Shown in pieces: positions 35,784 through 44,120 of a DNA stretch of 64,000 nt. Source of the DNA: Lentisphaerota bacterium (GTDB taxonomy: Bacteria; Verrucomicrobiota; Kiritimatiellia; UBA8416; JAIOPI01); contig JAIOPI010000023.1 of NCBI GenBank assembly GCA_021413965.1, positions 1-64,000 of the forward strand. The letters run 5' to 3'. A program made the position numbers and the translations under genes. The notes under the pieces are model-generated. The model saw nothing but the letters and a program-made list of their open reading frames with translations, had not been told where the DNA came from and made no database searches. Position 1 is the first letter of the stretch, and each line of letters starts with the position of its first letter.

Positions 35784-35959
35784 GCGACCTGAACCTGCCG
35801 CGCTTCGACATACCCCCCGGACCTGCGCCGCGCATCGCGGCGGAGGTCTACTGGGCGTGGGTCATGCAGAACATCATGCGGCTGCATCGCGCCGGACAGC
35901 TTGAGCGCCTGCGAAATCGCGCCGACCGACGTCCGGTGGACGTACGCTTTGTGATCTGA
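35780..35959 (+). CDS. Small partner protein of the nucleotidyltransferase (59 residues)
   Basis: A GTG start overlaps the TGA of the nucleotidyltransferase gene (GTGA). The 59 residues include a Pro-rich start (LPRFDIPPGPAPRI), a helix with aromatic residues (AAEVYWAWVMQNIMRLHRAG) and a basic end (RNRADRRPVDVRFVI). The frame keeps the codon bias of the upstream gene. It is likely a small subunit, for example a binding partner or antitoxin. No family is recognised. Confidence 0.5.
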   Translation: MSDLNLPRFDIPPGPAPRIAAEVYWAWVMQNIMRLHRAGQLERLRNRADRRPVDVRFVI

Positions 35960-36471
35960 TCGCGCGCGGAGCGTGCTTCAGTCGCAACGGCTGCTTCGAG
36001 CCAGCTCTCAAGATTCAACCTGCTATCGGCAAAAGTCCGCGCATCGTTCGTGTCAGTTGTTGAATGTTGTGGTCATCACGCGTTGCTGCCAAAGCGGGCG
36101 AACAGCAAGGCACGGAGGGGAGCACGAAGGGTGGGGCGGAGCGGAGGGGGGGCTAAGCCGGAACGATTCGGTCGTTGTCCCTCTGACCCCTGCACCAGAG
36201 CCTTCGGCACGGTGCAGGGCAGGCCTGCCCTCTCCCCCGGCGGGGAAGGGTTTGGCAGCTGGCGTAAGACATGGCGCGCACCTGTCAAACGTGCGTCAGA
36301 TTCAGTGGGACGCGGCTCGGCGGGACGCCTCGCCCCACCTCGGATGCCATAGAGAATCTCGATGTCAGCGGGTGGGGCGGGGCGTTCCGGACGAGCCGCG
36401 TTGGCGTACGCCGACGTGAAGCAGGCGGCAGGTGCGTCGATGACGATGGACGAGGACGATAGGTGAGGCTA
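35960..36471. other. Intergenic region with hairpins and repeat, no gene seen
   Basis: This stretch of about 510 nt lacks a credible frame. It contains GGCACGGAGGGGAGCACGAAGG (36109-36130), a type of word often dispersed between genes. A hairpin CCCTGCACC/GGTGCAGGG lies near 36187-36218, a GGGCAGGCCTGCCC palindrome follows it, and the long inverted repeat at 36311-36400 is present. It separates the nucleotidyltransferase pair from the LacI cluster. Confidence 0.5.
36311..36400. repeat. Long imperfect inverted repeat (REP-like)
   Basis: The left arm at 36311-36339 (starting CGCGGCTCGGCGGGACGC) and the right arm at 36371-36400 (ending GACGAGCCGCG) are near-complementary, with a 31-nt loop. Eighteen bases of the left arm recur inverted at 35050-35067. 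The size and layout fit a REP-like or MITE-like chromosomal repeat. Confidence 0.6.
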
Positions 36472-36491
36472 TACCTCACACGTGTGAGGTA
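36472..36491. promoter_or_regulatory. Perfect 20-bp palindrome, probable LacI-family operator
   Basis: TACCTCACACGTGTGAGGTA is a perfect palindrome with a central CG, the symmetry expected of a LacI-family operator. It lies 46 nt before the ATG of the LacI-like gene. A further half site GTGAGG is at 36463-36468. Autoregulation and control of the downstream metabolic genes are likely. Confidence 0.7.
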
Positions 36492-36537
36492 ATGGTTTGG
36501 CGTTGACGGGGGGCGGGGGGCGCGGGATGATGGGGGC

Positions 36538-37584
36538 ATGGTGACGCAGAAGGAGATTGCGCGCGAGGTGGGGGTGTCGGTGTCGCTCGTGTCGCACGTG
36601 CTGGGGGGGCGGGGGCGGAAGCTGGGGGTGGCGGCGGGGACGATGGCGCGCATCCAGGAGGCGGCGCAGCGGCGGGGGTATCAGCCAAGCACGGCGGCGC
36701 TGGTGCTGCGGGGGCAGTCGGCGCGCACGATCGGCGTGGTGGTGAAGGATTTCGACGACCCGTACCTGGGGCACCTGGTGGGAGGCCTGCATCGGCTGGC
36801 GCGGGACGCGGGCTATGCGCTGCTGCTGACGGGGTGCGATGCGACGTCGGGGCGGGTCGTGCCGGTGCTTGGGCCATTGACCCGGTATCCGCTGGACGGC
36901 ATCTTGCTGGTGGGGAGCGATGTGGATGGCGGGTGGTTTGCGCCATTTGCCCGGCAGGGCCTGCGCGGCGTGCAGATCGGGACGGGATGCGCGATACCCG
37001 GGATGCACCGGGTTGGCGTGGACGAGGCGGCGGGGATGGCGTTGGTGACGGCGCACCTTGTCCAGCGGGGGCACCGGCGGATCGCCTTCGCGGGATTTGG
37101 CGCCGGGGTGCAGGAGCGCCGCGGGAGGGCGTTTGATGCATGCCTGCGGCGGGCGGGGGTGCGTCCCGTGCGGGTCGCGGGCTGGCGGGCCGCGGACAAG
37201 CGCGGCCTGGAGGGGGCGCTGCGTGATCGCGGGCAGGTGCTGGGGGCGCAGGTGACCGCGGTGGTGGCGGCGGATGACGAAGCCGCGCAGCTGGTGATCC
37301 ATGCCGCGCATGTGCAGGGGCTGCAGGTGCCGCGGGACGTGGCGGTGACGGGGATGGACGACATTCCGCTGGCGCGATTGATGACGCCTGCGCTGACGAC
37401 CGTCCGGGCGCCGCTGGCGGCCATGACGCGTGCGGCGTTTGAATGGCTGGTGGCGTCGCCGGTGCGCGCGCCGGGGGCGGCGGTGTTTCAGCCGGAACTG
37501 ATTGTCAGGGAATCGTCAGCGAATTGGCCGAGCGTGCCCGGGGTTGAGGTGCAGGCACGCGGGTGCGAGAGGCGACGAGTGTGA
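36538..37584 (+). CDS. LacI family transcriptional regulator
   Basis: A 348-residue regulator. The N-terminal HTH (TQKEIAREVGVSVSLVSHVL) and hinge region are followed by a periplasmic-binding-protein-like sugar domain with IGVVVKDFDDPYLGHLVGGL, HLVQRGHRRIAFAGF and VTGMDDIPLARLMTPALTTV. The length is standard. A perfect palindromic operator lies upstream. It heads a plus-strand cluster with an oxidoreductase, an aminotransferase and an alcohol dehydrogenase, so its ligand is probably the sugar or polyol handled by that cluster. Confidence 0.9.
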   Translation: MVTQKEIAREVGVSVSLVSHVLGGRGRKLGVAAGTMARIQEAAQRRGYQPSTAALVLRGQSARTIGVVVKDFDDPYLGHLVGGLHRLARDAGYALLLTGCDATSGRVVPVLGPLTRYPLDGILLVGSDVDGGWFAPFARQGLRGVQIGTGCAIPGMHRVGVDEAAGMALVTAHLVQRGHRRIAFAGFGAGVQERRGRAFDACLRRAGVRPVRVAGWRAADKRGLEGALRDRGQVLGAQVTAVVAADDEAAQLVIHAAHVQGLQVPRDVAVTGMDDIPLARLMTPALTTVRAPLAAMTRAAFEWLVASPVRAPGAAVFQPELIVRESSANWPSVPGVEVQARGCERRRV

Positions 37585-37603
37585 CAGGGAAGGGAGACGG
37601 GCG

Positions 37604-38863
37604 ATGGCGGCACTGGATGCGTTGATTATTGGCGGGGGGATGATTACGTGCGACCAGATTCTGCCATCCCTCTATCATTTGCAGCGGCTGGGGCAAATTG
37701 GCCGGCTGTCCGTTTGTGCGCGCCACAGCATGCCGTTGCGGGCACTGCAGGCGAATGCGGAATTCGCCCAGGCGTTTCCGGGGCAGACGTTCACGGCCTG
37801 GCCCGCGCTGGAGGAGCCGCCGGAGCGGGTGTTTCCCACGATGTACCTGGAGGCGCTCGGCGCGTTGGCCCCGCGACAGGTCGCGATCGTGGCGGTGCCG
37901 GATCAGTTTCACTTCGAGGTGGTGATGGCGGCGCTGGCGCGTGACCAGCACGTGCTGTGCGTGAAGCCGCTGGTGCTGAAGTACCGGCAGGCGGTGGAGA
38001 TCGAGCGGTTGGCGCGGGGCAAGGGCCTCCTGGTGGGGGTGGAGTATCACAAGCGTTTTGACCGTCGCGCGCTGGTGGCCAAGCGGCAGTATGCACGGGG
38101 CCATTTCGGCGAGTTTGCGATGGGCGAAGCGAAGTTGATCGAGCCCTATTACTATCGTCATTCGAATTTTCAGAACTGGTTCACGTGCGATCAGACGGAC
38201 CCGTTTGTGTACATCGGCTGCCATTACGTGGACCTGGTGAATTTCATCACGGGGCTCAAGCCGGTGGGCGTATCGGTGTCGGGCGTAAAGGGTCGCTTTC
38301 CGAACGGCAACCCGGGCTACCTGTGGAGCCAGGCGCAGGTGCGTTACGAGAACGGGGCGCTGCTGAGCGTGGTGAACGGGCTTGGGTACCCGGATGCGGC
38401 GGCGGGCAGCAACGACCAGGGGCTGCAGCTGTACGCCGAAGGGCCGGACGCCTGCGGCATGCTGGTGCACAACGATCAGGACCGGGGCGTGCGGTACAGT
38501 TATCTCGACGGCATTGGTCCCGGCGGGTCGCGCTACAACTACGTCAGCCCCGACTACTACCGGCTGGTGCCGTGGGAGGGGCCGGGGTACAAGCCGGTGG
38601 GCTATGGTTACGATTCCATTGCCGCCCACATCGAGACCGTCGCGCGGATCGAATCGGAATCGGCGGGATTGCCGGCGGATGCCGCGCTGGCGCGGAGGCA
38701 GGAGGCGATTCGGGCCGTGGACGCGCAGGGCATGCTCGCCACGGCGGCGAACAGCAGCATCAACGAGTTGGTGGTGGAGGCGGCGCGGCTGTCGATTTTG
38801 ACGGATGGCCACTGGGCGCGCATCGTGCATGATCACGAGCCGCATGTGGAACTGAGAAAGTAG
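37604..38863 (+). CDS. Gfo/Idh/MocA family oxidoreductase
   Basis: A 419-residue NAD(P)-dependent dehydrogenase-like protein. The nucleotide-binding start is ALDALIIGGGMITCDQILPS. The conserved VLCVKPLVLKYRQAVE corresponds to the E-K-P motif, with Val for Glu. VEYHKRFDR and YIGCHYVDLVNFITG give the catalytic His region. The ATG at 37604 follows AGGGAGA. It is 19 nt after the LacI gene and 6 nt before the aminotransferase gene. The family oxidises sugars, inositols or their derivatives. Together with the next two genes it suggests a pathway for an amino-sugar or aminocyclitol. Confidence 0.85.
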   Translation: MAALDALIIGGGMITCDQILPSLYHLQRLGQIGRLSVCARHSMPLRALQANAEFAQAFPGQTFTAWPALEEPPERVFPTMYLEALGALAPRQVAIVAVPDQFHFEVVMAALARDQHVLCVKPLVLKYRQAVEIERLARGKGLLVGVEYHKRFDRRALVAKRQYARGHFGEFAMGEAKLIEPYYYRHSNFQNWFTCDQTDPFVYIGCHYVDLVNFITGLKPVGVSVSGVKGRFPNGNPGYLWSQAQVRYENGALLSVVNGLGYPDAAAGSNDQGLQLYAEGPDACGMLVHNDQDRGVRYSYLDGIGPGGSRYNYVSPDYYRLVPWEGPGYKPVGYGYDSIAAHIETVARIESESAGLPADAALARRQEAIRAVDAQGMLATAANSSINELVVEAARLSILTDGHWARIVHDHEPHVELRK

Positions 38864-38869
38864 GATGTC

Positions 38870-40243
38870 ATGGCAGACTATGATCTGACCCCGGTTGTTG
38901 TCCCGCACGTTGAGACCGCGTTCCGGCGGATCCGGACGCCGATTCCGGTGCCGGAATCGCTTCCGGTGTTTGCGGAGTTGCAGCGCTCGGAACCGCGCTC
39001 GATGTCGGGTCAGCCGCCGGTGCTGTGGCACCGGGCGGAAGGGGCGACGGTGGAGGACAAGTGGGGCAACCGGTGGATCGACTGGTCGTCGGGGGTCCTG
39101 ATTGCCAATGTGGGGCATGGGCATCCGGCGATTCGCGCGGCGGTGCAGGAGATGCTCGATCACCCGCTGCTGGCGACGTATGTGTTTCCTCACGAGGGGC
39201 GGGCGGAGCTGACGCGTCTGCTGCGCCAGCTGGCGCCGGATCCGGAGCGCTACCAGGTGTTCCTGCTCAGCACGGGGAGCGAGGCGACGGAGAACTGCAT
39301 CAAGCTGGCGAAGACGTACGCGCTGGCGAAGCACGGGCCGCGGCGGACATGCTTCGTGTCGTTTGTGAATGGGTTTCACGGGCGGACGATGGGGGCGCAA
39401 CTGGCGGGCGGGATGCCCAAGCTGAAGCTGTGGATGGGCGAATGCTGTCCGCGGTTCGTGCAAGTGCCATTTCCTGACGGCTACAAGAACGAGGACGTGT
39501 CGTTCGATCTGTTCTTGCGGACGTTGCAGGAGCGGGGGATCCGGCCGGAGGACATTGCCGGTGTGATGGCGGAGAGCTACCAGGGCGTGGGTCCCGATTT
39601 TTTCCCGACGGACTATGCGCGGCGGCTGGAGGCCTTTTGCCGCGAGCACGACATCCTTCTGATCATGGACGAGGTGCAGTCGGGGTTTGGTCGCACGGGC
39701 AAGATGTTTTGTTACGAGCATTACGGGATCCGGCCGGACCTGGTGGCGTGCGGGAAGGGAATTTCGTCCTCGCTGCCGATTTCGGCGGTGATCGGGCGGA
39801 CGGACGTGATGGGGCTGTATCCGGCGGGCTCGATGACATCGACGCATTCGGCGTCGCCTTTGGCGGTGGCGGCGGCGATTGCGAATGTGAAGGTGCTGCA
39901 GGACGAGGGGCTGGTGGCGCGGGCGGCGCGGCTGGGCGAGTGGTTTGTGCCGGAGTTGCGTCGCATCCAGGCGAAGCATCCGCGGGTGTTGGGCTGCGTG
40001 CAGGGGCGGGGGCTAGTGGCGGGCATTCAGGTGGTGAAGGCGGGGACGAAGACGCCGGATCCTGAGCTGGCGTTGCGCATCAATCTGGCGTGCCTGCATC
40101 GGGGGCTGTTGATGTTTGCGCCGGTGGGGATTGCGGGGGAGTGCGTCAAGATTGCGCCGCCGCTGAGCATTGCGGAGGAGGCGTTGCGGGAGTCGGTGTC
40201 GGTATTCGAGGAGGCGGTCGAGGCGGTGATCGGTGGGGGGTGA
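38870..40243 (+). CDS. Class III (PLP-dependent) aminotransferase
   Basis: A 457-residue aminotransferase of fold type I, class III. The PLP-binding region reads LLIMDEVQSGFGRTGKMF, with ACGKGISSSLPISAVIG giving the Schiff-base Lys, and LLSTGSEATENCIKLAK binds the phosphate. The length and motifs match omega-aminotransferases such as 4-aminobutyrate aminotransferase. The genes around it handle sugars or polyols, so the amino acceptor or donor may be a keto-sugar or amino-polyol. It starts 6 nt after the oxidoreductase stop, so the operon is tight. Confidence 0.85.
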   Translation: MADYDLTPVVVPHVETAFRRIRTPIPVPESLPVFAELQRSEPRSMSGQPPVLWHRAEGATVEDKWGNRWIDWSSGVLIANVGHGHPAIRAAVQEMLDHPLLATYVFPHEGRAELTRLLRQLAPDPERYQVFLLSTGSEATENCIKLAKTYALAKHGPRRTCFVSFVNGFHGRTMGAQLAGGMPKLKLWMGECCPRFVQVPFPDGYKNEDVSFDLFLRTLQERGIRPEDIAGVMAESYQGVGPDFFPTDYARRLEAFCREHDILLIMDEVQSGFGRTGKMFCYEHYGIRPDLVACGKGISSSLPISAVIGRTDVMGLYPAGSMTSTHSASPLAVAAAIANVKVLQDEGLVARAARLGEWFVPELRRIQAKHPRVLGCVQGRGLVAGIQVVKAGTKTPDPELALRINLACLHRGLLMFAPVGIAGECVKIAPPLSIAEEALRESVSVFEEAVEAVIGGG

Positions 40244-40407
40244 TCGGTGGGGCGGAGGAGGACGGGGGGCAGGGTTCGGGGTTCAGGGTTCGGGGGGCAT
40301 TGACGCTTTCGGGTCGGATTGTTCACGCAGAGGCGCGGAGAACGCGGAGGGCGGAGTTCGGGGGCGGTTTGGTGGGGGAAGGTTCAGGCGGAGCGCGGGG
40401 AGGTTGC

Positions 40408-41445
40408 ATGAAGGCGATGGTGTTGACGGGGATTCGGAAGATGGAGCGGCGCGAGGTGCCGACGCCGGAGGTGGTGCGGCCGACGGACGTGCGCGTGCGC
40501 ATCCGGGCGGTGGGCGTGTGCGGGTCGGATGTGCACTACTATACGACGGGGCGGATCGGGAGCCAGGTCGTGCAGTACCCGTTCACGGTCGGGCATGAGT
40601 GCGCGGGCGTGGTGGACGCGGTGGGGAGCGGCGTGACACGGGTGAAGCCGGGCGACGCCGTGGCGATCGATCCGGCGATGAGTTGCGGCGAGTGCGATCA
40701 GTGTCGCGGTGGGCGCGCGAACACGTGCCGAGCGCTGACGTTTCTGGGCTGTCCGGGGCAGGCGGAGGGGAGTCTGTCGGAGTTCATCGTGATGCCGGAG
40801 GCGTGCTGCTTTCGGATCCGGCGGACGACGAGTTTTGCTCAGGGGACGCTGTCCGAGCCGCTGGCGATTGCGGTGTATGCAGTCAAGCGTTCGATCCCGC
40901 TGGCGGGGGCAGCGGTGGGGATTCTGGGGCTGGGCCCGATCGGGCTTTGCGTGCAGCAGGCGGTGGCGCAGGCGGGGGCGACGCGGGTATTCGGGACGGA
41001 CCGGGTGCCGGAGCGGCTGACGTTGGCGCGGGGGCTGGGCGTGGCGTACGCGGGAGATCCGGGGAGCGAGGATGTGGTGGGCGCGATCCTGGCGCGGGAG
41101 CCGGGCGGGCTGGACGTGGTGTTTGAATGCTGCGGGCAGCAGGAGGCGCTGGATCAGGCGATCGACCTGCTCAAGCCGGGCGGCAAGCTGATGCTGATCG
41201 GCATACCCGAAGTGGAGCGCGTGTCCTTCGTGATCGACAAACTGCGCCGGAAGGAGATCTGCATTCAGAATGTGCGGCGGCAGGAGGGCTGCGTGCAGGC
41301 GGCGCTGGATTTGATCGAGAGCCGGGCGGTGAATCTGGATGCGCTGGTGACGCATCACTTTTCGCTGGATGAGGTGCAGGCGGCGTTCGAGTTGCTGGCG
41401 GGCTATCGCGATGGGGTGGTCAAGGCGATGATCGAGTTGGCGTAG
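40408..41445 (+). CDS. Zinc-dependent alcohol/polyol dehydrogenase (MDR family)
   Basis: A 345-residue medium-chain dehydrogenase. Catalytic zinc ligands are in AVGVCGSDVHYY and FTVGHECAGVV. The structural zinc lobe is CGECDQCRGGRANTC, and the NAD-binding turn is VGILGLGPIGL. This arrangement is that of sorbitol, xylitol and threonine dehydrogenases. The ATG at 40408 follows GGGGAGG. A 164-nt gap with repeat-like words (GTTCGGGGTTCAGGGTTCGG) separates it from the aminotransferase gene. It probably oxidises a polyol or hydroxy-sugar in the same pathway. Confidence 0.88.
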   Translation: MKAMVLTGIRKMERREVPTPEVVRPTDVRVRIRAVGVCGSDVHYYTTGRIGSQVVQYPFTVGHECAGVVDAVGSGVTRVKPGDAVAIDPAMSCGECDQCRGGRANTCRALTFLGCPGQAEGSLSEFIVMPEACCFRIRRTTSFAQGTLSEPLAIAVYAVKRSIPLAGAAVGILGLGPIGLCVQQAVAQAGATRVFGTDRVPERLTLARGLGVAYAGDPGSEDVVGAILAREPGGLDVVFECCGQQEALDQAIDLLKPGGKLMLIGIPEVERVSFVIDKLRRKEICIQNVRRQEGCVQAALDLIESRAVNLDALVTHHFSLDEVQAAFELLAGYRDGVVKAMIELA

Positions 41446-41608
41446 GGCGGGGGCGCCTCGGTTCGGCGTGGCGCATCATGGAAAGTGGGGCGGGCGGAGC
41501 GTTTTCGTGCTCCTCTCCCTGTTAGGCAGAATTGTAGCGGTCCACATCCGGCACCCTCACCCCCTGAAGGGAGAGGGAGTTCGGTGTGGGAGGGCGGGGT
41601 GACGGGGT
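41446..41608. other. Intergenic gap with inverted CTCTCCCT repeats
   Basis: CTCTCCCT (41513-41520) and AGGGAGAG (41568-41575) form an inverted pair between converging genes. The string CACCCTCACCCCCTGAAGGG (41552-41571) is of a kind often found between genes. It may serve as a bidirectional terminator. No gene is seen. Confidence 0.4.
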
Positions 41609-41761
41609 TTACCGGTGCTTGTGGGGGCGGGGGGTGCGTTTGACGGCGGGGAGGAGGAGGTGCTCTTCGGCGGGGCTGGTGGGGTGGGGTACGGGTTTGG
41701 GGGCGGGCGGGCGCGGGGGCGTGGCGCCGCGGCGGAGCTGGGTTTTGCTGTAGCGATTCAT
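41609..41761 (-). CDS. Small Pro/Arg-rich protein after the ExeA-like ATPase
   Basis: A 50-residue frame starts at ATG 41761, 5 nt after the ExeA-like gene stop. It begins MNRYSKTQLRRGATPPRPPA, is Pro-rich in the middle, and ends in a basic KRTPRPHKHR. It may be a small accessory protein or a chance frame; the tight spacing favours translation. No family is recognised. Confidence 0.4.
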   Translation of the reverse strand: MNRYSKTQLRRGATPPRPPAPKPVPHPTSPAEEHLLLPAVKRTPRPHKHR

Positions 41762-41766
41762 GGCGG

Positions 41767-42723
41767 TCAGAGCATCGCGGCGCAGGCGTCGATGGTGGCG
41801 CGGTCGATGAGGGGCTGGCGGCGGATGCTGCCCTCGATCAGGGCGAGCATACAGAGTTTATTCACACTTCGGCAGATGCCCCCGGTGTGTTCGGCGACGG
41901 CGCGCAGGGCGTCGGCGTCGAACAAGTCGGCGATGCGGCCGGCGACGAGGGTGCGAAATTTGATGTACTGCGCGCAGTCGTCGGCGGTCATGGGCGGAAG
42001 TTCGCTGCGGAAGAACATGCGGTTGCGCAAGGACTCATAGCCGGGGCGGTTCAGCCGCGTGGCGAAGCGTGCTTCGCCGAAGAGCAGGCAGGTGGTGAGC
42101 TTGCGCTCCGGAATTTCGACATTGCTGATGGTACGCACGATGTGCAGGCCGTCGGCGTCCAGGAAGTGGCACTCGTCGATGAGGAGCACGAGTTTGCGGC
42201 CTTCGCGGTAGAGATCGATGATCGCATTGCTGACCATCTTGATCAGATCGCGTGTGCGGTTGATGCCGGCGGGCAGGGCGACGTTGAGCTCGGAGAGGAT
42301 TTCGCGCAGGAGCCCGGTCTTGCTGAGCCCGGGGCTGACGAGGACGAGGATGGGTTCATAGTGCGCGGTGTCGAGGGCCTGGAGCAGCAACTGGGTGATC
42401 AGGGTTTTCCCCGTGCCGCTGAGACCGGTGACCATGGCGAGCGAGACGTTCTGTTCGACGGCGAGCAGGAGGCGTTCGCAGGCCATGCGGTGGCTTTCCG
42501 TCTTGTAGAAGAAGGTCGGGTTGACGGAGTCCGCAAAGGGGTTTTCGTTCAGCCCGTAGAACGCCAGGAAGTGGCGGCCCGACTGGCCGCTGAGTGAGTC
42601 GTTGATCGCGGGCGCGGACGGTTCTGGGGTGGGGGGCTGTACGAGGTCGGCCAAGGGATTGACGGCAGGCGGGGTCGATGCGTACAGGTTGACTTTATCC
42701 AAGGATGATGCGACGACGCTCAT
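41767..42723 (-). CDS. ExeA-like AAA ATPase
   Basis: A 318-residue ATPase. After a Pro-rich 50-residue lead comes FLAFYGLNENPFADSVNPTF, the signature start of ExeA/MshM-type ATPases. Walker A is GLSGTGKT (100-107) and Walker B is LLIDEC (180-185), followed by a sensor and lid typical of the family. The ATG at 42723 follows GAGGAG; a longer frame would overlap the MinD-like gene. ExeA-type proteins help assemble secretion or pilus machinery or act in DNA transposition. Here, next to a MinD-like ATPase and with pilus genes further right, an envelope-machinery role is plausible. Confidence 0.8.
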   Translation of the reverse strand: MSVVASSLDKVNLYASTPPAVNPLADLVQPPTPEPSAPAINDSLSGQSGRHFLAFYGLNENPFADSVNPTFFYKTESHRMACERLLLAVEQNVSLAMVTGLSGTGKTLITQLLLQALDTAHYEPILVLVSPGLSKTGLLREILSELNVALPAGINRTRDLIKMVSNAIIDLYREGRKLVLLIDECHFLDADGLHIVRTISNVEIPERKLTTCLLFGEARFATRLNRPGYESLRNRMFFRSELPPMTADDCAQYIKFRTLVAGRIADLFDADALRAVAEHTGGICRSVNKLCMLALIEGSIRRQPLIDRATIDACAAML

Positions 42724-42808
42724 GATGCTCTCCTCTTCGGTGCTTGCTCCCTGCTGAACAGCTTCCAGGACGGCGGTGGGCAACCACGGCTGTGGCGGAT
42801 AAGTCGGC

Positions 42809-43936
42809 TCATCGGGTGGCTCCGGCAAAGCTTCTGACGAGCAGATCCATGGGGCGCGCAGCCTCGTCGGTGTCCGGGGCGGCGAGCGGCGGTGCGGCGC
42901 AGAGGGCGGCGGCCATGGTGCGGATGCGATTGGCGTTCAGGGAGTCCGGCGCCTCCAGCATCAGCGGCCGGCGATTCTGATTGGCGCGCTCGACGGAGCC
43001 GTGTTTCTGCAGCTGCCCGAGATGGGCGGTCTCCACGTTCAGGAAGCGCTGGGCACAATCCCGGAGGCGCTCGAAGACGGCGGTTGCCTGTTTGTTGCTT
43101 TCCACGAGATTCACGACGACATGGACGCGTCCCCGCATGCGGGTGTGATGCACGACCTTGAGCATGCCATAGGCATCGAGGGTGGCCGCGATATTGGGCG
43201 TGGTGACGAGGACGATGTCGTCCGCCAGGCGCAGAAAGCGCGTCACCTGGGCGGCGATGCCGGCGGCGGTATCGACGACGATGACATCGAAGTGGTGGGC
43301 GGCCTGGTTGACTTGGGCCACGAGGCGTTCGAGGCGATGCGGATCCAGATCCGCGAGCTCGGGAATGCCAGACGCGCCGCACATGACGCGCAGGCCGGCA
43401 GGGCCGTCGATGAGGATGTCGTCAATGGCGGCGCGATTATCGACGACGTCGAGGATGGTGCCATGGGGCTGGAGTCCGGCGAGGACGTGGACGTTGCCCA
43501 GGCCCATGTCGGCATCGATCAGGAGGGTGCGCTGGCCGGTGGTGGCGATCGCGATGGCGAGGTTGAGCGAGAGGGTGGTCTTGCCGACGCCGCCCTTGCC
43601 GCTGGTGACGGTGATGATGCGCAGGGCCTGCCGGCGCGACTCGCGGAGACGTTGGAGGTGCTGGCGGACGTCGGAGACGGGCAGGCCTTCCTCGACCATC
43701 ATACGATGGATTTGCAGGAAGAGCTGCACCTGGTGCTCGTCAAAGTCGTCGATGGCCGTGACTTGCGGGGGCAGGCCGAGGAAGTCGCGGAATTCGGACT
43801 CAAAATAGCGGATGCGGTTTGGCGCAATCCCAGTGGTCGTGCAGACGGCGTGGAAGTCCATGATTCCGCTCTTGTAAGGGAGGTGGAGCTCCTCGTGAAC
43901 CGCGTACATTTGCCCGTCGTGAATAGCGCCCGACAT
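42809..43936 (-). CDS. MinD/FlhG-like ATPase with N-terminal MerR-type HTH
   Basis: A 375-residue fusion. Residues about 30-100 look like a MerR-type HTH (TTGIAPNRIRYFESEFRDFL and a following coiled helix). The rest is a ParA/MinD ATPase with the deviant Walker A SGKGGVGKT (112-120), LLIDADMGLGNVHVLAGL and VIVVDTAAGI. The C-terminal membrane helix of MinD is not evident. Such proteins place polar machinery or plasmids; the HTH adds DNA binding or gene control. The start is uncertain (43936, 43909 or 43861). It shares a promoter region with the ExeA-like gene and probably works with it. Confidence 0.8.
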   Translation of the reverse strand: MSGAIHDGQMYAVHEELHLPYKSGIMDFHAVCTTTGIAPNRIRYFESEFRDFLGLPPQVTAIDDFDEHQVQLFLQIHRMMVEEGLPVSDVRQHLQRLRESRRQALRIITVTSGKGGVGKTTLSLNLAIAIATTGQRTLLIDADMGLGNVHVLAGLQPHGTILDVVDNRAAIDDILIDGPAGLRVMCGASGIPELADLDPHRLERLVAQVNQAAHHFDVIVVDTAAGIAAQVTRFLRLADDIVLVTTPNIAATLDAYGMLKVVHHTRMRGRVHVVVNLVESNKQATAVFERLRDCAQRFLNVETAHLGQLQKHGSVERANQNRRPLMLEAPDSLNANRIRTMAAALCAAPPLAAPDTDEAARPMDLLVRSFAGATR

Positions 43937-43991
43937 CGCGGTTTTGCGGGCTGCCGGCCCCCGTTTTAAGCGCGTCGAAACCCTTGACCGG

Positions 43992-44021
43992 TATATAGAG
44001 AGCGTGCTAACGCTGTGTCAA
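43992..44021 (-). promoter_or_regulatory. Promoter of the MinD-like/ExeA-like operon
   Basis: On the minus strand TTGACA (44016-44021, perfect), an 18-nt spacer and TATATA (43992-43997) precede the MinD-like gene. The transcript would start near 43985. Confidence 0.5.
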
Positions 44022-44120
44022 GCGCGGAGCGCAATTTTCGGTCAAGTCCGCTGTTGGTGGGGGCGCGGTGCAGGCGGGCCGCCGTGATCTGAAGGCGCAC
44101 GTGCAGCGGGGCATGAGTCC

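Noticed and set aside
37505..39979. 824-codon minus-strand frame opposite the oxidoreductase and aminotransferase genes
   Set aside because: The plus-strand genes have complete, well-known motifs. The minus frame is an Arg/His/Pro-rich shadow.
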